A DNA stretch of 61,546 nucleotides from an uncultured Azospirillum sp. (GTDB lineage Bacteria; Pseudomonadota; Alphaproteobacteria; RF32; CAG-239). Shown one piece after another: positions 50,686 through 58,898 of the stretch. Within the stretch, counting starts at the first letter, position 1. Each line of letters opens with the position of its first letter. A program made the translations under genes and the position numbers. Below the pieces are notes generated by a model. The model was given only the letters and a program-made list of their open reading frames with translations. It was not told the origin of the DNA and did no database searches. The stretch is taken from the NCBI GenBank assembly GCA_900542055.1, contig UQMA01000006.1, forward strand, positions 1 through 61,546, in the 5' to 3' direction.

Positions 50686-53013
50686 TTATTTTTTCAATTT
50701 ACATTCTCGATGCAAGGCTATATCCAAAACCTGTCCGACTTCAGAAACCGGAATAATTTTGAGTCCTTCTTTAACATTTGAAGGAATATCAGCCAAATCT
50801 TTTTCATTTTCCTGAGGAATAATAACGGTTTTTATACCTCCGCGCAAAGCTGAAAGCAGTTTTTCTTTCAATCCGCCAATAGGCAAAACTCTGCCTTGCA
50901 GTGTAATTTCACCGGTCATAGCCACATCTTTGCGCACAGGAGTTTTTGTAAACACCGAAACCAATGTCGTATACATGGCAATACCTGCCGAAGGTCCGTC
51001 TTTCGGCGTAGCGCCTTCGGGAACATGGACATGCACGTCTGTTTTTTCAAACACTTCAGGGTTTATACCAAGTTTTTCAGCATGAGAACGCACAACTGAA
51101 TAAGCTGTTTCAATAGATTCTTTCATCACTTCACCCAGCTTACCGGTTTGCATAACTTTTCCTTTCCCCGGCATATCAACAGCTTCAATAAACAAGATAT
51201 CGCCGCCGACTTCAGTCCAAGCCAAACCAGTAGTGACACCGATATGATCTTCTTGTTCGGCTTCGCCAAAACTGAATTTGCGCACGCCGAGATAATCGCT
51301 CAAATTTTTAGCTGTTACTTCAATAGGCAATTTTTTCTTTTTGCCAAGCAACAATGCCTTAATTGCTTTACGGGCTATATTTGACAATTCCCGCTCCAAA
51401 TTGCGCACTCCTGCTTCACGGGTGTAATAACGCACAATATCCCGCACTGCATCGTCATTAATAAACAATTCTTCGGGTTTTACCGCGTTTTCCTTAAATA
51501 TTTTCGGCAACAGATGGTGTTTGGCTATTTCTATTTTTTCGTCTTCCGTATAGCCCGACAAGCGTATAATTTCCATACGATCCAACAATGGGCGCGGCAT
51601 ATCCAAACTATTTGCCGTAGTTACAAACATCACATCAGACAAGTCATAATCGACTTCCAAATAGTGATCCTGAAAAGCGCTGTTTTGTTCAGGGTCAAGC
51701 ACTTCCAACAAAGCCGAACTCGGATCTCCGCGCCAATCACTGCCCAATTTGTCAATTTCATCAAGCAAAAACAATGGATTTGATGTACCGGCTTTTTTCA
51801 TACCTTTGATAATTTTCCCCGGCATTGATCCGATATAAGTTCTCCGGTGTCCGCGAATTTCGGCTTCATCTTTCATACCGCCCAGAGAAGCACGCACAAA
51901 ACTGCGGCCCGTTGCACGCGCGATAGACTGTCCTAGAGAAGTTTTTCCCACTCCCGGAGGACCGAATAAACACAAAATAGGTCCTTTAACCTTATCAGCA
52001 CGCGACTGAACAGCTAAATATTCCAAAATTCTGTCTTTTACTTTTTCAAGCCCGTAATGATCTTCTTCCAAAATTGCCATGGCTTTATTCAGGTCTTTGT
52101 TAACTTTGGAATATTTTTTCCATGGAATATCCAGCAACCAATCCAAATAATTGCGGACAACGGTGGCTTCTGCCGACATCATACTCATACTTTTGAGTTT
52201 TTTGACTTCGGATAAGGCTTTTTCACGCGCTTCTTTAGACAGGCGTGTTTTTCTTATTTTTTTCATATAGGATTCGGCTTCGTTTTCTTCTTCACCATCG
52301 CCCAATTCTTTTTGAATAGCCCGCATCTGTTCGTTCAGATAATATTCTTTCTGGCTTTTTTCCATTTGCTTTTTAACGCGGGACTTTATTTTGTTTTCAA
52401 CCTCAAGCAAGGTTATTTCCGAGTCCATCAATTCCAAAAGCTTATGAAAACGCTCTTTTAGAGTCACACATTCCAAAAGCGCCTGTTTATCTTCTATTTT
52501 CAAAGACAGATGTGATGATATTGTATCGGCAAGTTTGTTCAAATCATCTATCTGGCTCACCGAAACCAAAACCTCTGGCGGTGTTTTTTTAGACAATTTG
52601 ACATATTCTTCAAACTGCGACAGAACTGCCCGTGAAAGTGCTTCTTCTTCCACATCGTTTTCTTCGGTTTCGGGCAAAGAAATAACTTCAACTTTCATAA
52701 ATCCGTCATTTGGAATAAAAGTGTCTATTTTTACACGTTCCATACCTTCGACCAAAACTTTTACCGTGCCGTCCGGCAATTTCACCAATTGCACCACGGT
52801 TCCCAAAGTTCCGATTTTGAAAATGTCATTTTCTTCCGGCTCTTCAACAGCCGCATCTTTTTGGGTTGCCAGCACAATGCTTTGATCATGATCAATAGCC
52901 GACTGCAAAGCTCTGATAGACTTTTCACGTCCGACAAAAAGCGGAACAATCATCTTCGGATAGACCACAATATCACGCAAAGGCAGCAAGGGAAAAGTTT
53001 CTTTATTATCCAT
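50686..53013 (-). CDS. lon: ATP-dependent protease Lon
   Basis: Degrades misfolded and regulatory proteins; in alphaproteobacteria these include CcrM, which ties it to the GcrA circuit. The 775 residues hold the N-terminal LON domain (PLLPLRDIVVYPKM), a coiled-coil region, the AAA+ module with Walker A GPPGVGKTS, and the protease domain. The catalytic Ser is in PKDGPSAGIAM and the Lys in GLKEKLLSAL. Start: ATG 53013 gives MDNKETF. A GTG at 53019, 5 bases from GAGG, is an alternative adding two residues. Confidence 0.96.
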   Translation of the reverse strand: MDNKETFPLLPLRDIVVYPKMIVPLFVGREKSIRALQSAIDHDQSIVLATQKDAAVEEPEENDIFKIGTLGTVVQLVKLPDGTVKVLVEGMERVKIDTFIPNDGFMKVEVISLPETEENDVEEEALSRAVLSQFEEYVKLSKKTPPEVLVSVSQIDDLNKLADTISSHLSLKIEDKQALLECVTLKERFHKLLELMDSEITLLEVENKIKSRVKKQMEKSQKEYYLNEQMRAIQKELGDGEEENEAESYMKKIRKTRLSKEAREKALSEVKKLKSMSMMSAEATVVRNYLDWLLDIPWKKYSKVNKDLNKAMAILEEDHYGLEKVKDRILEYLAVQSRADKVKGPILCLFGPPGVGKTSLGQSIARATGRSFVRASLGGMKDEAEIRGHRRTYIGSMPGKIIKGMKKAGTSNPLFLLDEIDKLGSDWRGDPSSALLEVLDPEQNSAFQDHYLEVDYDLSDVMFVTTANSLDMPRPLLDRMEIIRLSGYTEDEKIEIAKHHLLPKIFKENAVKPEELFINDDAVRDIVRYYTREAGVRNLERELSNIARKAIKALLLGKKKKLPIEVTAKNLSDYLGVRKFSFGEAEQEDHIGVTTGLAWTEVGGDILFIEAVDMPGKGKVMQTGKLGEVMKESIETAYSVVRSHAEKLGINPEVFEKTDVHVHVPEGATPKDGPSAGIAMYTTLVSVFTKTPVRKDVAMTGEITLQGRVLPIGGLKEKLLSALRGGIKTVIIPQENEKDLADIPSNVKEGLKIIPVSEVGQVLDIALHRECKLKK

Positions 53014-53046
53014 TATCACAATATCCTCTTTATTAATGCACTTTAG

Positions 53047-53074
53047 TATATAGGCAACATAATTTAAACTGCAA
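53047..53074 (-). promoter_or_regulatory. Candidate lon promoter, sigma70- or sigma32-like
   Basis: On the minus strand, TTGCAG and TATATA are 16 bases apart. Read as a heat-shock promoter, the same -35 is followed after 14 bases by CCTATATA, close to the sigma32 -10. The factor cannot be decided by eye. Confidence 0.45.
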
Positions 53075-53161
53075 CCGCCGCAAGCAATTTATCAGCCGAT
53101 TTTTTAATCTGACCGACATTTAAAATTTCTGTTTGCCGTTAATTAAATACAAATTTCATTT

Positions 53162-54199
53162 CTAACGGTTAATATAAATTTTTTTTCCAAAAACAGTTAC
53201 AATTTTTTGTTTTTTATCTTTTAATTTTTTAACGGAGAAAATCCCCTGTATCATATTTTCAATTTTTTTGCGATATCCCCAAAAATCGATTTCTTTGCAC
53301 AAACTTCTATACGACGCATTCTTCTTCAATTTGCTTTTTGCATAATGTTTATTCAAATATATTTTGCATTTTTTCAAATATTGCCGATTGCTTGGCTGAA
53401 GTTCTGCCGGAAGCAGCCGATATCTATATAAAAGTCCGCCGAGATTTTTCAAATCAACCAAGCATTTTTCTTCAGTATTGAGTTTTTGAAAAAAATCACT
53501 TTTATGATAAAATTCAAATTGCTTTTCAACCTCATCTAAACTGATAGCTCGCGACATAGTCGAACCCTGACGAAACAAACGGTAACAATAGTAACTTTGT
53601 CCGATAGCCTGAATTGCCAGTTGCTTAAATACGCATTGAAGGTTGAAAAAACCGTCTTCGGCTATAATTAGATGTTCATGAAAACGCAAATGATTTTTCT
53701 GCAGAAAATCACGGCGGTAGATTTTATCCCAAATTGTATTGCAAAAATTTAAAACCAACTTTTCAAAAGGGATTTTTTCTTCTTCAAAGCGTTTCAGCAC
53801 TTTTTTTGCGCCGGTTTCGGTTAATTTTCCATTTAAATATTCATAATATCCGAAAACGGCCATATCAACATTTCTTTTGTCAACAGCGCTGATTATTTCT
53901 TCATAAGCGTTTTGCTTCAGCCAATCATCGCCGTCAACAAAAGAAATATACTCTCCCTGAGCGGCATCTAATCCGCAGTTGCGGGCTGAAGAAACCCCGC
54001 CGTTAGGTTTATCAATTACTTTTATACGGCTGTCTTTCGCTGCATAATGATTTAAAACATTCAAAGAACCGTCTGTCGATCCATCATTAACGCAAATTAT
54101 TTCAATATCATTAAATGTTTGTTCAATAAGACTGTCCAAACATTGCGGCAAATAAGGTTCAACATTATAAACCGGAACTATAACGGAAATTTTAACCAT
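53162..54199 (-). CDS. Glycosyltransferase family 2
   Basis: A 345-residue GT-A-fold transferase for surface glycan synthesis. The nucleotide-sugar-binding start ISVIVPVYNVEPYLPQCLDS, the NDGSTDGS motif, and the DXD-type FVDGDDW are clear (within residues 4-95). The C-terminal third has Tyr- and Lys-rich stretches common in capsule and LPS transferases. No membrane segment. GAGG precedes the ATG. Donor and acceptor are unknown. Confidence 0.92.
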   Translation of the reverse strand: MVKISVIVPVYNVEPYLPQCLDSLIEQTFNDIEIICVNDGSTDGSLNVLNHYAAKDSRIKVIDKPNGGVSSARNCGLDAAQGEYISFVDGDDWLKQNAYEEIISAVDKRNVDMAVFGYYEYLNGKLTETGAKKVLKRFEEEKIPFEKLVLNFCNTIWDKIYRRDFLQKNHLRFHEHLIIAEDGFFNLQCVFKQLAIQAIGQSYYCYRLFRQGSTMSRAISLDEVEKQFEFYHKSDFFQKLNTEEKCLVDLKNLGGLLYRYRLLPAELQPSNRQYLKKCKIYLNKHYAKSKLKKNASYRSLCKEIDFWGYRKKIENMIQGIFSVKKLKDKKQKIVTVFGKKIYINR

Positions 54200-54274
54200 A
54201 ATAACCTCTATTTAAAAAAATTGTAATCAGTATAAAGGGCTTCCGAAAAAATGCAATAATATTTTGCCGCATGA

Positions 54275-54311
54275 AAAAACGCTCCGAAATGACTGTTTTC
54301 GAAGCGCTTTT
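54275..54311 (-). terminator. Intrinsic terminator of the aminotransferase gene
   Basis: On the minus strand, CGCTTCGAAA and TTTCGGAGCG pair (one G-T pair), followed by six T. Confidence 0.8.
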
Positions 54312-54336
54312 AGAGGTTTAATACTGTTTTTTGAAA

Positions 54337-55497
54337 CTAAGCTGCCTTGCTCATTTTGCGAGCGGCAAACTCATTCATTTTTGCAATAACATAATCCAAA
54401 TCTTCATTATCAAGATATGGTGTCATCGGAATTGACAATACAGTCTTTGACAATTTTTCACAAACAGGCAAAGAACGATTATTCCATTTTGCATAAGCAG
54501 TTTGAGTGTTAACCGGACGCGGATAGTAAGCACCGCACGGAATACCGTTTTCTTTTAACCATCCCATCAATTCATCTCTGTCTTCGCAATGAATTGTGTA
54601 CAAAGCATAAGCAGAATGGCAATTATCCAAAATTTTTTGTTTGCCGAAATATTCTGACAATTCATTATCATAACGCTGTGCAACGCGGTAACGGTCTTTC
54701 AGTTCCTGATCGAAAACTTTTAATTTTTGCAGCAAAACGGCACCCTGAAAAGAATTCATACGACCTGTCATACCCAAACGAACGTTGTCATAATGATCTT
54801 CGGGGCTCATACCATGAACACGGCAAGATTTTACCAATTCATTTTCTTCATTGCTGTTAGTAAACACAGCACCGCCGTCGCCATAGCAGCCGAGAGGTTT
54901 TGTAGGATAGAAAGAAGTTGCGGTCATATCGGCAATTGAACCGGCTTTTTTACCTTTATAAACAGAACCGTAAGATTGGCAAGAATCAGACAAAACTTTC
55001 ATACCATTTTCGTGAGCAATTTTAATGATTTCATCATAATCGCACGGAGAACCGAAAATATCGACCGGAATTACGGCTTTAAGTTTTAATTTTCCTTCTT
55101 TTTTAACTTCATCAATCGCACGCTGCAAATCTTTAGGATCCATATTAAAAGTATTTGGATCTGAATCTACAAAAATCGGAGTTGCACCCAACAAAACCGG
55201 AGCTTCAGCCGAAGCGACAAAAGTAAAAGATGAAACAAATACGGCATCACCGGCTTTAACATCCCAAGCCATCAAGGCTAAGGTCAACGCATCGGTTCCG
55301 GAACCACAGGTAGAGCAGAATTTCGTTCCGGAATAAGCGGCCAATTTTTCATCCAATTCTCTGGTTTCAGGTCCCTGACAATATGCGCCATGGTTCAAAA
55401 TAGCTTCAAAAGCTTCCAAAAATTTTTCCTGTCCGATAACATTTTGTGAAGTTTTACAATCAAACAACATAATCGGTTTATTAGGTTTAGTACTCAT
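54337..55497 (-). CDS. DegT/DnrJ/EryC1/StrS sugar aminotransferase (WbpE-like)
   Basis: A PLP-dependent aminotransferase that installs an amino group on a nucleotide-bound keto sugar for surface polysaccharide. GSGTDALTLAL binds the cofactor phosphate, the DSCQSYGS motif stacks on the ring, and the Schiff-base Lys lies in SFYPTKPLGCYGDGGAV. The 386 residues most resemble WbpE/WlbC-type enzymes acting on UDP-3-keto sugars; the exact substrate is not certain. AAGGA precedes the ATG. Confidence 0.92.
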   Translation of the reverse strand: MSTKPNKPIMLFDCKTSQNVIGQEKFLEAFEAILNHGAYCQGPETRELDEKLAAYSGTKFCSTCGSGTDALTLALMAWDVKAGDAVFVSSFTFVASAEAPVLLGATPIFVDSDPNTFNMDPKDLQRAIDEVKKEGKLKLKAVIPVDIFGSPCDYDEIIKIAHENGMKVLSDSCQSYGSVYKGKKAGSIADMTATSFYPTKPLGCYGDGGAVFTNSNEENELVKSCRVHGMSPEDHYDNVRLGMTGRMNSFQGAVLLQKLKVFDQELKDRYRVAQRYDNELSEYFGKQKILDNCHSAYALYTIHCEDRDELMGWLKENGIPCGAYYPRPVNTQTAYAKWNNRSLPVCEKLSKTVLSIPMTPYLDNEDLDYVIAKMNEFAARKMSKAA

Positions 55498-55531
55498 TTT
55501 TGTATCCTTATAAAATTTTCAACTGGAACGG

Positions 55532-55560
55532 ATACTAAGACAAAAGCTTATTTTTGGCAA
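55532..55560 (-). promoter_or_regulatory. Candidate sigma70 promoter of the aminotransferase gene
   Basis: On the minus strand, TTGCCA and TAGTAT are 17 bases apart, 34 bases before the start codon. Confidence 0.55.
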
Positions 55561-55594
55561 AACACAAAAAATTTCGGTATTGTAACAAAAATAT

Positions 55595-55623
55595 TTGCCT
55601 TTACTTAAATCTGCTGATATATT
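55595..55623 (+). promoter_or_regulatory. Candidate sigma70 promoter of mlaA-mlaC
   Basis: TTGCCT and TATATT are 17 bases apart, 36 bases before the mlaA start. Confidence 0.55.
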
Positions 55624-55659
55624 GGCGGCAATTTCACTAATAAAAAAAAGGATTAGATT

Positions 55660-56403
55660 TTGTTAAAACAATCTGTTGCCATAACTGTTTTGCTTTCTTT
55701 AGCAACTTTCGGAGCAGCACATGCCGCGGAACAGGAAAGCTGGCTGGAGAGATATAACCGCTCTATGTTTGATTTTAATATGCAGGCCGACAAATATATT
55801 CTTAAGCCAATGGCTAAAGCTTATCGCGCCGCTACAACCAAAGATATCCGCAACCGTGTCAGTTCGGCACTTGATAACGTTGACGAACCCGTAACGGCAG
55901 CCAACCATACTTTGCAAGGCAATATTGCCGAAACTTTCAAATCTGTTGCCCGTTTTGCCATCAACAGCACTCTCGGTTTGGGCGGTATGTTTGATGTTGC
56001 CGAAGGATGGGGACTGTCCAAAAACAAAACCGGTTTTGATGAAACTATGGCTCACTATTGCGTTCCGGACGGACCTTTTATTGTAGCCCCGCTCTTTGGA
56101 CCATTTACGCTCAGATCCGGCACCGGCCGCCTTGTTGATGGTTTTTCAACACCGCTGTACTGGGCTGCGCTTAATGATAAAAACTATTCTGCAAAAATTT
56201 CATACGGCTACATGGCAATCAGCGCCATAAGCGCAAGAGAACGTTCAATTGAGTTTCTTGACGATTTGCAAAACAATTCTGTTGATTTTTACACTACCAT
56301 GCGTTCAGCTTATTTGCAAAATCGTCAAAAATTGAATTCGGCTTGTCAGGCAGCCGACAGCACTCCAAGCTACGATTTTGATTTTGATGTTGAAGAAGAA
56401 TAA
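55660..56403 (+). CDS. mlaA: MlaA/VacJ-family phospholipid-transport protein without lipobox
   Basis: MlaA removes misplaced phospholipids from the outer leaflet of the outer membrane and passes them to MlaC. The 247 residues show ERYNRSMFDFNMQADKYILKP, GLGGMFDVAEGWGLSK and the YCVPDGPFIVAPLFGPFTLR motif. The signal peptide ends LATFGAAHA-AE, with no Cys, so it would be cut by signal peptidase I and not lipidated. The start is TTG at 55660 with AAGGA 7 bases upstream; mlaC follows after 23 bases. Confidence 0.92.
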   Translation: MLKQSVAITVLLSLATFGAAHAAEQESWLERYNRSMFDFNMQADKYILKPMAKAYRAATTKDIRNRVSSALDNVDEPVTAANHTLQGNIAETFKSVARFAINSTLGLGGMFDVAEGWGLSKNKTGFDETMAHYCVPDGPFIVAPLFGPFTLRSGTGRLVDGFSTPLYWAALNDKNYSAKISYGYMAISAISARERSIEFLDDLQNNSVDFYTTMRSAYLQNRQKLNSACQAADSTPSYDFDFDVEEE

Positions 56404-56426
56404 TAAACTTTCAGGAGAAACAATCT

Positions 56427-57029
56427 ATGCATAAAAAAATTTTTACGGCTGTTATCGGCAGCATTATGTTATTGGCAAATGTGGCAAAAGCCGATGTTAA
56501 TGCCGCTAAAGCTGAAGAATTTGTTAAAAACACCACTCAGGAAGGTTTGGTAGAAATTATCAATTCAAAAGCCTCACAGGCGGAACGTAACGCCAGATTT
56601 GAAAAATTGTTTAATTCGGCTCTTGACTTAAAATTTATCGGACGTTTTGTCCTCGGTCGTTACTGGAAAACTGCTTCGAATGAGCAACGCGACCGTTTTA
56701 TTGATGTGTATCGCAAATTAAACGTACAAACATGGTCAAAGCGTTTTGATGAGTTCAAAGGTAAAGAATTTATTTTCAAAGGAACAACGCCTTCATCTTC
56801 TTCTAATCAAATTTTTGTAAACTCCATTGTCCCCATGGATCAAGGTCAGCCGGCCAATGTAGTTTGGAGAGTTAAACAACAAGGAGATAAATTTAAAATC
56901 GTTGATATTATCATTGAAAATGTGAGCTTAGCCATCACAGCCCGTAACGAATACAGTGCTTTTATAAAAAAATCTCAAAAAGGTATTGACGGTTTGATTG
57001 CAGATTTAGAGAACAAAATCTCAAAATAA
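56427..57029 (+). CDS. mlaC: MlaC-family periplasmic phospholipid-binding protein
   Basis: Shuttles phospholipids between MlaA and the inner-membrane MlaFEDB complex. The 200 residues have a signal peptide (ending VAKA-DV), FNSALDLKFIGRFVLGRYW and FVNSIVPMDQGQPANVVWRV, all typical of the Tol-Tol-Ttg2 family. CAGGAG precedes the ATG. The mlaFED genes are not in the window. Relatives beside hopanoid genes are called HpnM; no hopanoid gene is seen here. Confidence 0.93.
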   Translation: MHKKIFTAVIGSIMLLANVAKADVNAAKAEEFVKNTTQEGLVEIINSKASQAERNARFEKLFNSALDLKFIGRFVLGRYWKTASNEQRDRFIDVYRKLNVQTWSKRFDEFKGKEFIFKGTTPSSSSNQIFVNSIVPMDQGQPANVVWRVKQQGDKFKIVDIIIENVSLAITARNEYSAFIKKSQKGIDGLIADLENKISK

Positions 57030-57033
57030 TAAA

Positions 57034-57064
57034 AAAAAAGCCTCCGGATGGAGGCTTTTTTTTT
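57034..57064 (+). terminator. Intrinsic terminator after mlaC
   Basis: AAAAAAGCCTCC and GGAGGCTTTTTT pair around a 4-base loop and end in a T run. Confidence 0.93.
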
Positions 57065-57074
57065 ATTCACCACC

Positions 57075-57102
57075 TTGTAAAGAACTTTAATCAAATTATA
57101 TC
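57075..57102 (+). promoter_or_regulatory. Candidate promoter of the 67-residue membrane protein
   Basis: TTGTAA and TATATC are 16 bases apart, 20 bases before the start at 57123. Confidence 0.4.
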
Positions 57103-57122
57103 CTTTGTAAAGGAGTATGGTC

Positions 57123-57326
57123 ATGGGAACATTATTGAAATATATTTTCTATATTATAATAATTTTGTTGATTTATCTTGTGGCAAAAGATATTTACGAC
57201 GGAAAAATAAATCAGGATACTACCGTTCGGGAAATGGGAACAACCCTGGAACAACAATCACAAAAAATTGTAAAAGACGGAGTTGCGACAATAGAAAAAG
57301 AATCCCAAAAAGAAATAAAAAAGTAA
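57123..57326 (+). CDS. Tiny single-pass membrane protein
   Basis: 67 residues: one N-terminal membrane segment (about 4-23, KYIFYIIIILLIYLVAKDI) followed by a charged helical tail (TTLEQQSQKIVKDGVATIEKES) that could form a coiled coil. Family not recognised. An ATG at 57117 abuts AAGGAG; ATG 57123, 7 bases away, is preferred. Flanked by two terminators, it is its own transcription unit. Confidence 0.72.
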   Translation: MGTLLKYIFYIIIILLIYLVAKDIYDGKINQDTTVREMGTTLEQQSQKIVKDGVATIEKESQKEIKK

Positions 57327-57422
57327 CCAATAACAACACCATAATTTATTTTTTGCTCAAAAGCATATAAAAAATATGGTTGAGAAAATCCAACCGATAT
57401 AATATCGCTCTAATTTAAATAT

Positions 57423-57454
57423 AAAAAAGCCGCCTGTTTAAAGGTGGCTTTTTT
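57423..57454. terminator. Bidirectional intrinsic terminator
   Basis: AAAAAAGCCGCCT and AGGTGGCTTTTTT pair (one G-T pair). It serves the tiny membrane protein gene (plus) and the histidine phosphatase gene (minus). Confidence 0.88.
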
Positions 57455-57461
57455 ATTAATT

Positions 57462-58043
57462 TTACTGATAAAATTTCATTGTATCTGTGTCATACTTCAA
57501 ATGCCAAACGGCGCAATTTTCAAGAGTTAAACCTTTAAGGCTCAAACCGCACTCCAAAGCATTCATAACTCCGGCATGACAAACAATACCTAAATTTTTT
57601 CCTTCATTTTCGTTCACAATTCTGTTCAAACAAGCATATACACGATCAAAAACCTCATGTTTGCTTTCTCCTTTTGGAAAATGGTTATCCCAATTTGTTA
57701 AATCGGGATTGAGGTAATTGGTTGCCAATTCACCGAATGTTTCTTGTATTTTAGCAAAAGTTTGCCCTTCTGCTACGCCAAAATCAGCTTCATGCAGGTC
57801 ATTATAAACTGTTACCGGCATATTTCCATTTGCTTCAGAAATTTTTTGAGCTGTTTGTCTGGCGCGTATCAGCGGAGAAGAAAACAATTTGTCCAAATTT
57901 AAAGTTTTAACTTTCTCGGCTAATTGTTCAGCTTGTTCCAATCCTGTTTTATTAAGAGGAACATCAATAGAATATCCCTGCCACAAACCAGCTAAATTTT
58001 TGTCTGTTTGACCGTGACGGAAAATAAAAACGTTTTTTACCAT
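57462..58043 (-). CDS. Histidine phosphatase-family protein (phosphoglycerate mutase-like)
   Basis: A 193-residue enzyme with the phospho-His motif FIFRHGQTDKN at residues 5-15, SPLIRARQTA, an acidic EADFGVAEGQTF and the second catalytic His in GIVCHAGVMNAL. It could be a sugar-phosphate, alpha-ribazole or nucleotide phosphatase; a small-molecule phosphatase is more likely than a glycolytic mutase. ATG 58043 (MVKNVFIFRHG) is chosen; no strong Shine-Dalgarno sequence. The frame runs open to 58112. Confidence 0.9.
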   Translation of the reverse strand: MVKNVFIFRHGQTDKNLAGLWQGYSIDVPLNKTGLEQAEQLAEKVKTLNLDKLFSSPLIRARQTAQKISEANGNMPVTVYNDLHEADFGVAEGQTFAKIQETFGELATNYLNPDLTNWDNHFPKGESKHEVFDRVYACLNRIVNENEGKNLGIVCHAGVMNALECGLSLKGLTLENCAVWHLKYDTDTMKFYQ

Positions 58044-58071
58044 AATGTACGAATAATATATTTTGTATTGT

Positions 58072-58100
58072 TTTATAACAAAAAAACGTTGTATTTGCAA
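58072..58100 (-). promoter_or_regulatory. Candidate sigma70 promoter of the histidine phosphatase gene
   Basis: On the minus strand, TTGCAA and TATAAA are 17 bases apart, 29 bases before the start at 58043. This supports the shorter start. Confidence 0.6.
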
Positions 58101-58131
58101 TAAAAAAAACAAACATTTTTATACGGCGTTT

Positions 58132-58611
58132 TTATTTTTCCGTAGACCCCAAACCTCCATTACGTATTTCTTGAGCATCATCATCATAAGTAATTCCATA
58201 GGGTAAAAAAATTCCCTGACAGAATGCCTTTCCTTTATCTATATGCAGCTGTTTATCGCCGTCATTTGTCAATTTTACCCAAATATGTCCTTCGTTATTA
58301 GAGTTGTTATAGTAGTCCTGATCGATAATTCCAACCGAATTTCCCAAACGGGCGTGATATTTAAACCCCAATCCTGATTTTGGAAAAATTCCCAAAAACC
58401 ATCCATCGTCAATTTTACATTTCAATCCGGTAGGAATTTTAAGTGCTTCTTTCGGAGCCAAATCAATTGTAAACAATGCCATAATATCATAACCTGCCGA
58501 ACCTTTAGTCGCGCGCTGTGGAAGTGTTAACTCAGTAATTTCAGCCCCTTTTATATCTTTATCCCATTGCTGAGCGCTGATACATTCAAATTTTGCTATT
58601 TTCGGGCTCAT
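58132..58611 (-). CDS. dut: Trimeric dUTPase
   Basis: Hydrolyses dUTP to dUMP to keep uracil out of DNA. The five motifs can be followed in 159 residues: AGYDIMAL (1), PKSGLGF (2), GIIDQDYYNN (3), GKAFCQGIF (4) and RNGGLGSTEK (5). Motif 3 carries the NNSNNEG insertion seen in a subgroup also common in phages. ATG 58611 has AGGAGGGG just upstream; the longer frame to 58704 lacks one. Confidence 0.93.
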   Translation of the reverse strand: MSPKIAKFECISAQQWDKDIKGAEITELTLPQRATKGSAGYDIMALFTIDLAPKEALKIPTGLKCKIDDGWFLGIFPKSGLGFKYHARLGNSVGIIDQDYYNNSNNEGHIWVKLTNDGDKQLHIDKGKAFCQGIFLPYGITYDDDAQEIRNGGLGSTEK

Positions 58612-58715
58612 TTCCCCTCCTGTAAAAAACAAGGCAGGTCTTGCAAAAGCGTTTGCTATGATTAAATTAATGATGGAAATATCATTTTCCGCATTAATCA
58701 TCAATGGAGAAAATT

Positions 58716-58898
58716 ATGAAAAATAAGCAGAAAAAACAGATTCTTTCTGACTTTGAAAACAAATGCGACTGCCGCGAAGACGACAATTGCGGTTGTTCTT
58801 TTCCCAATAACACTCAACCAAGCTATGAGGCGACCTGCCCTAAAAATCTCAATCAAACAGATTGTTGTAAAAATTTATCTGCTTCCAAAAAAGCCTGA
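58716..58898 (+). CDS. Cys-rich mini-protein overlapping the trxB 3' end
   Basis: 60 residues with seven Cys (KCDCREDDNCGCSF, ATCPKN, DCCKN) and otherwise Lys, Asn and Asp; no signal peptide. The Cys pattern suggests zinc or iron-sulfur binding, but no family is recognised. ATG 58716 has GGAG 6 bases upstream, divergent from dut. The last 46 bases overlap the end of trxB on the other strand. Confidence 0.7.
   Translation: MKNKQKKQILSDFENKCDCREDDNCGCSFPNNTQPSYEATCPKNLNQTDCCKNLSASKKA

Noticed and set aside
58132..58611. dUTPase as a sign of a prophage
   Set aside because: The subgroup occurs in phages, but no other phage gene is near and the neighbours are housekeeping genes.
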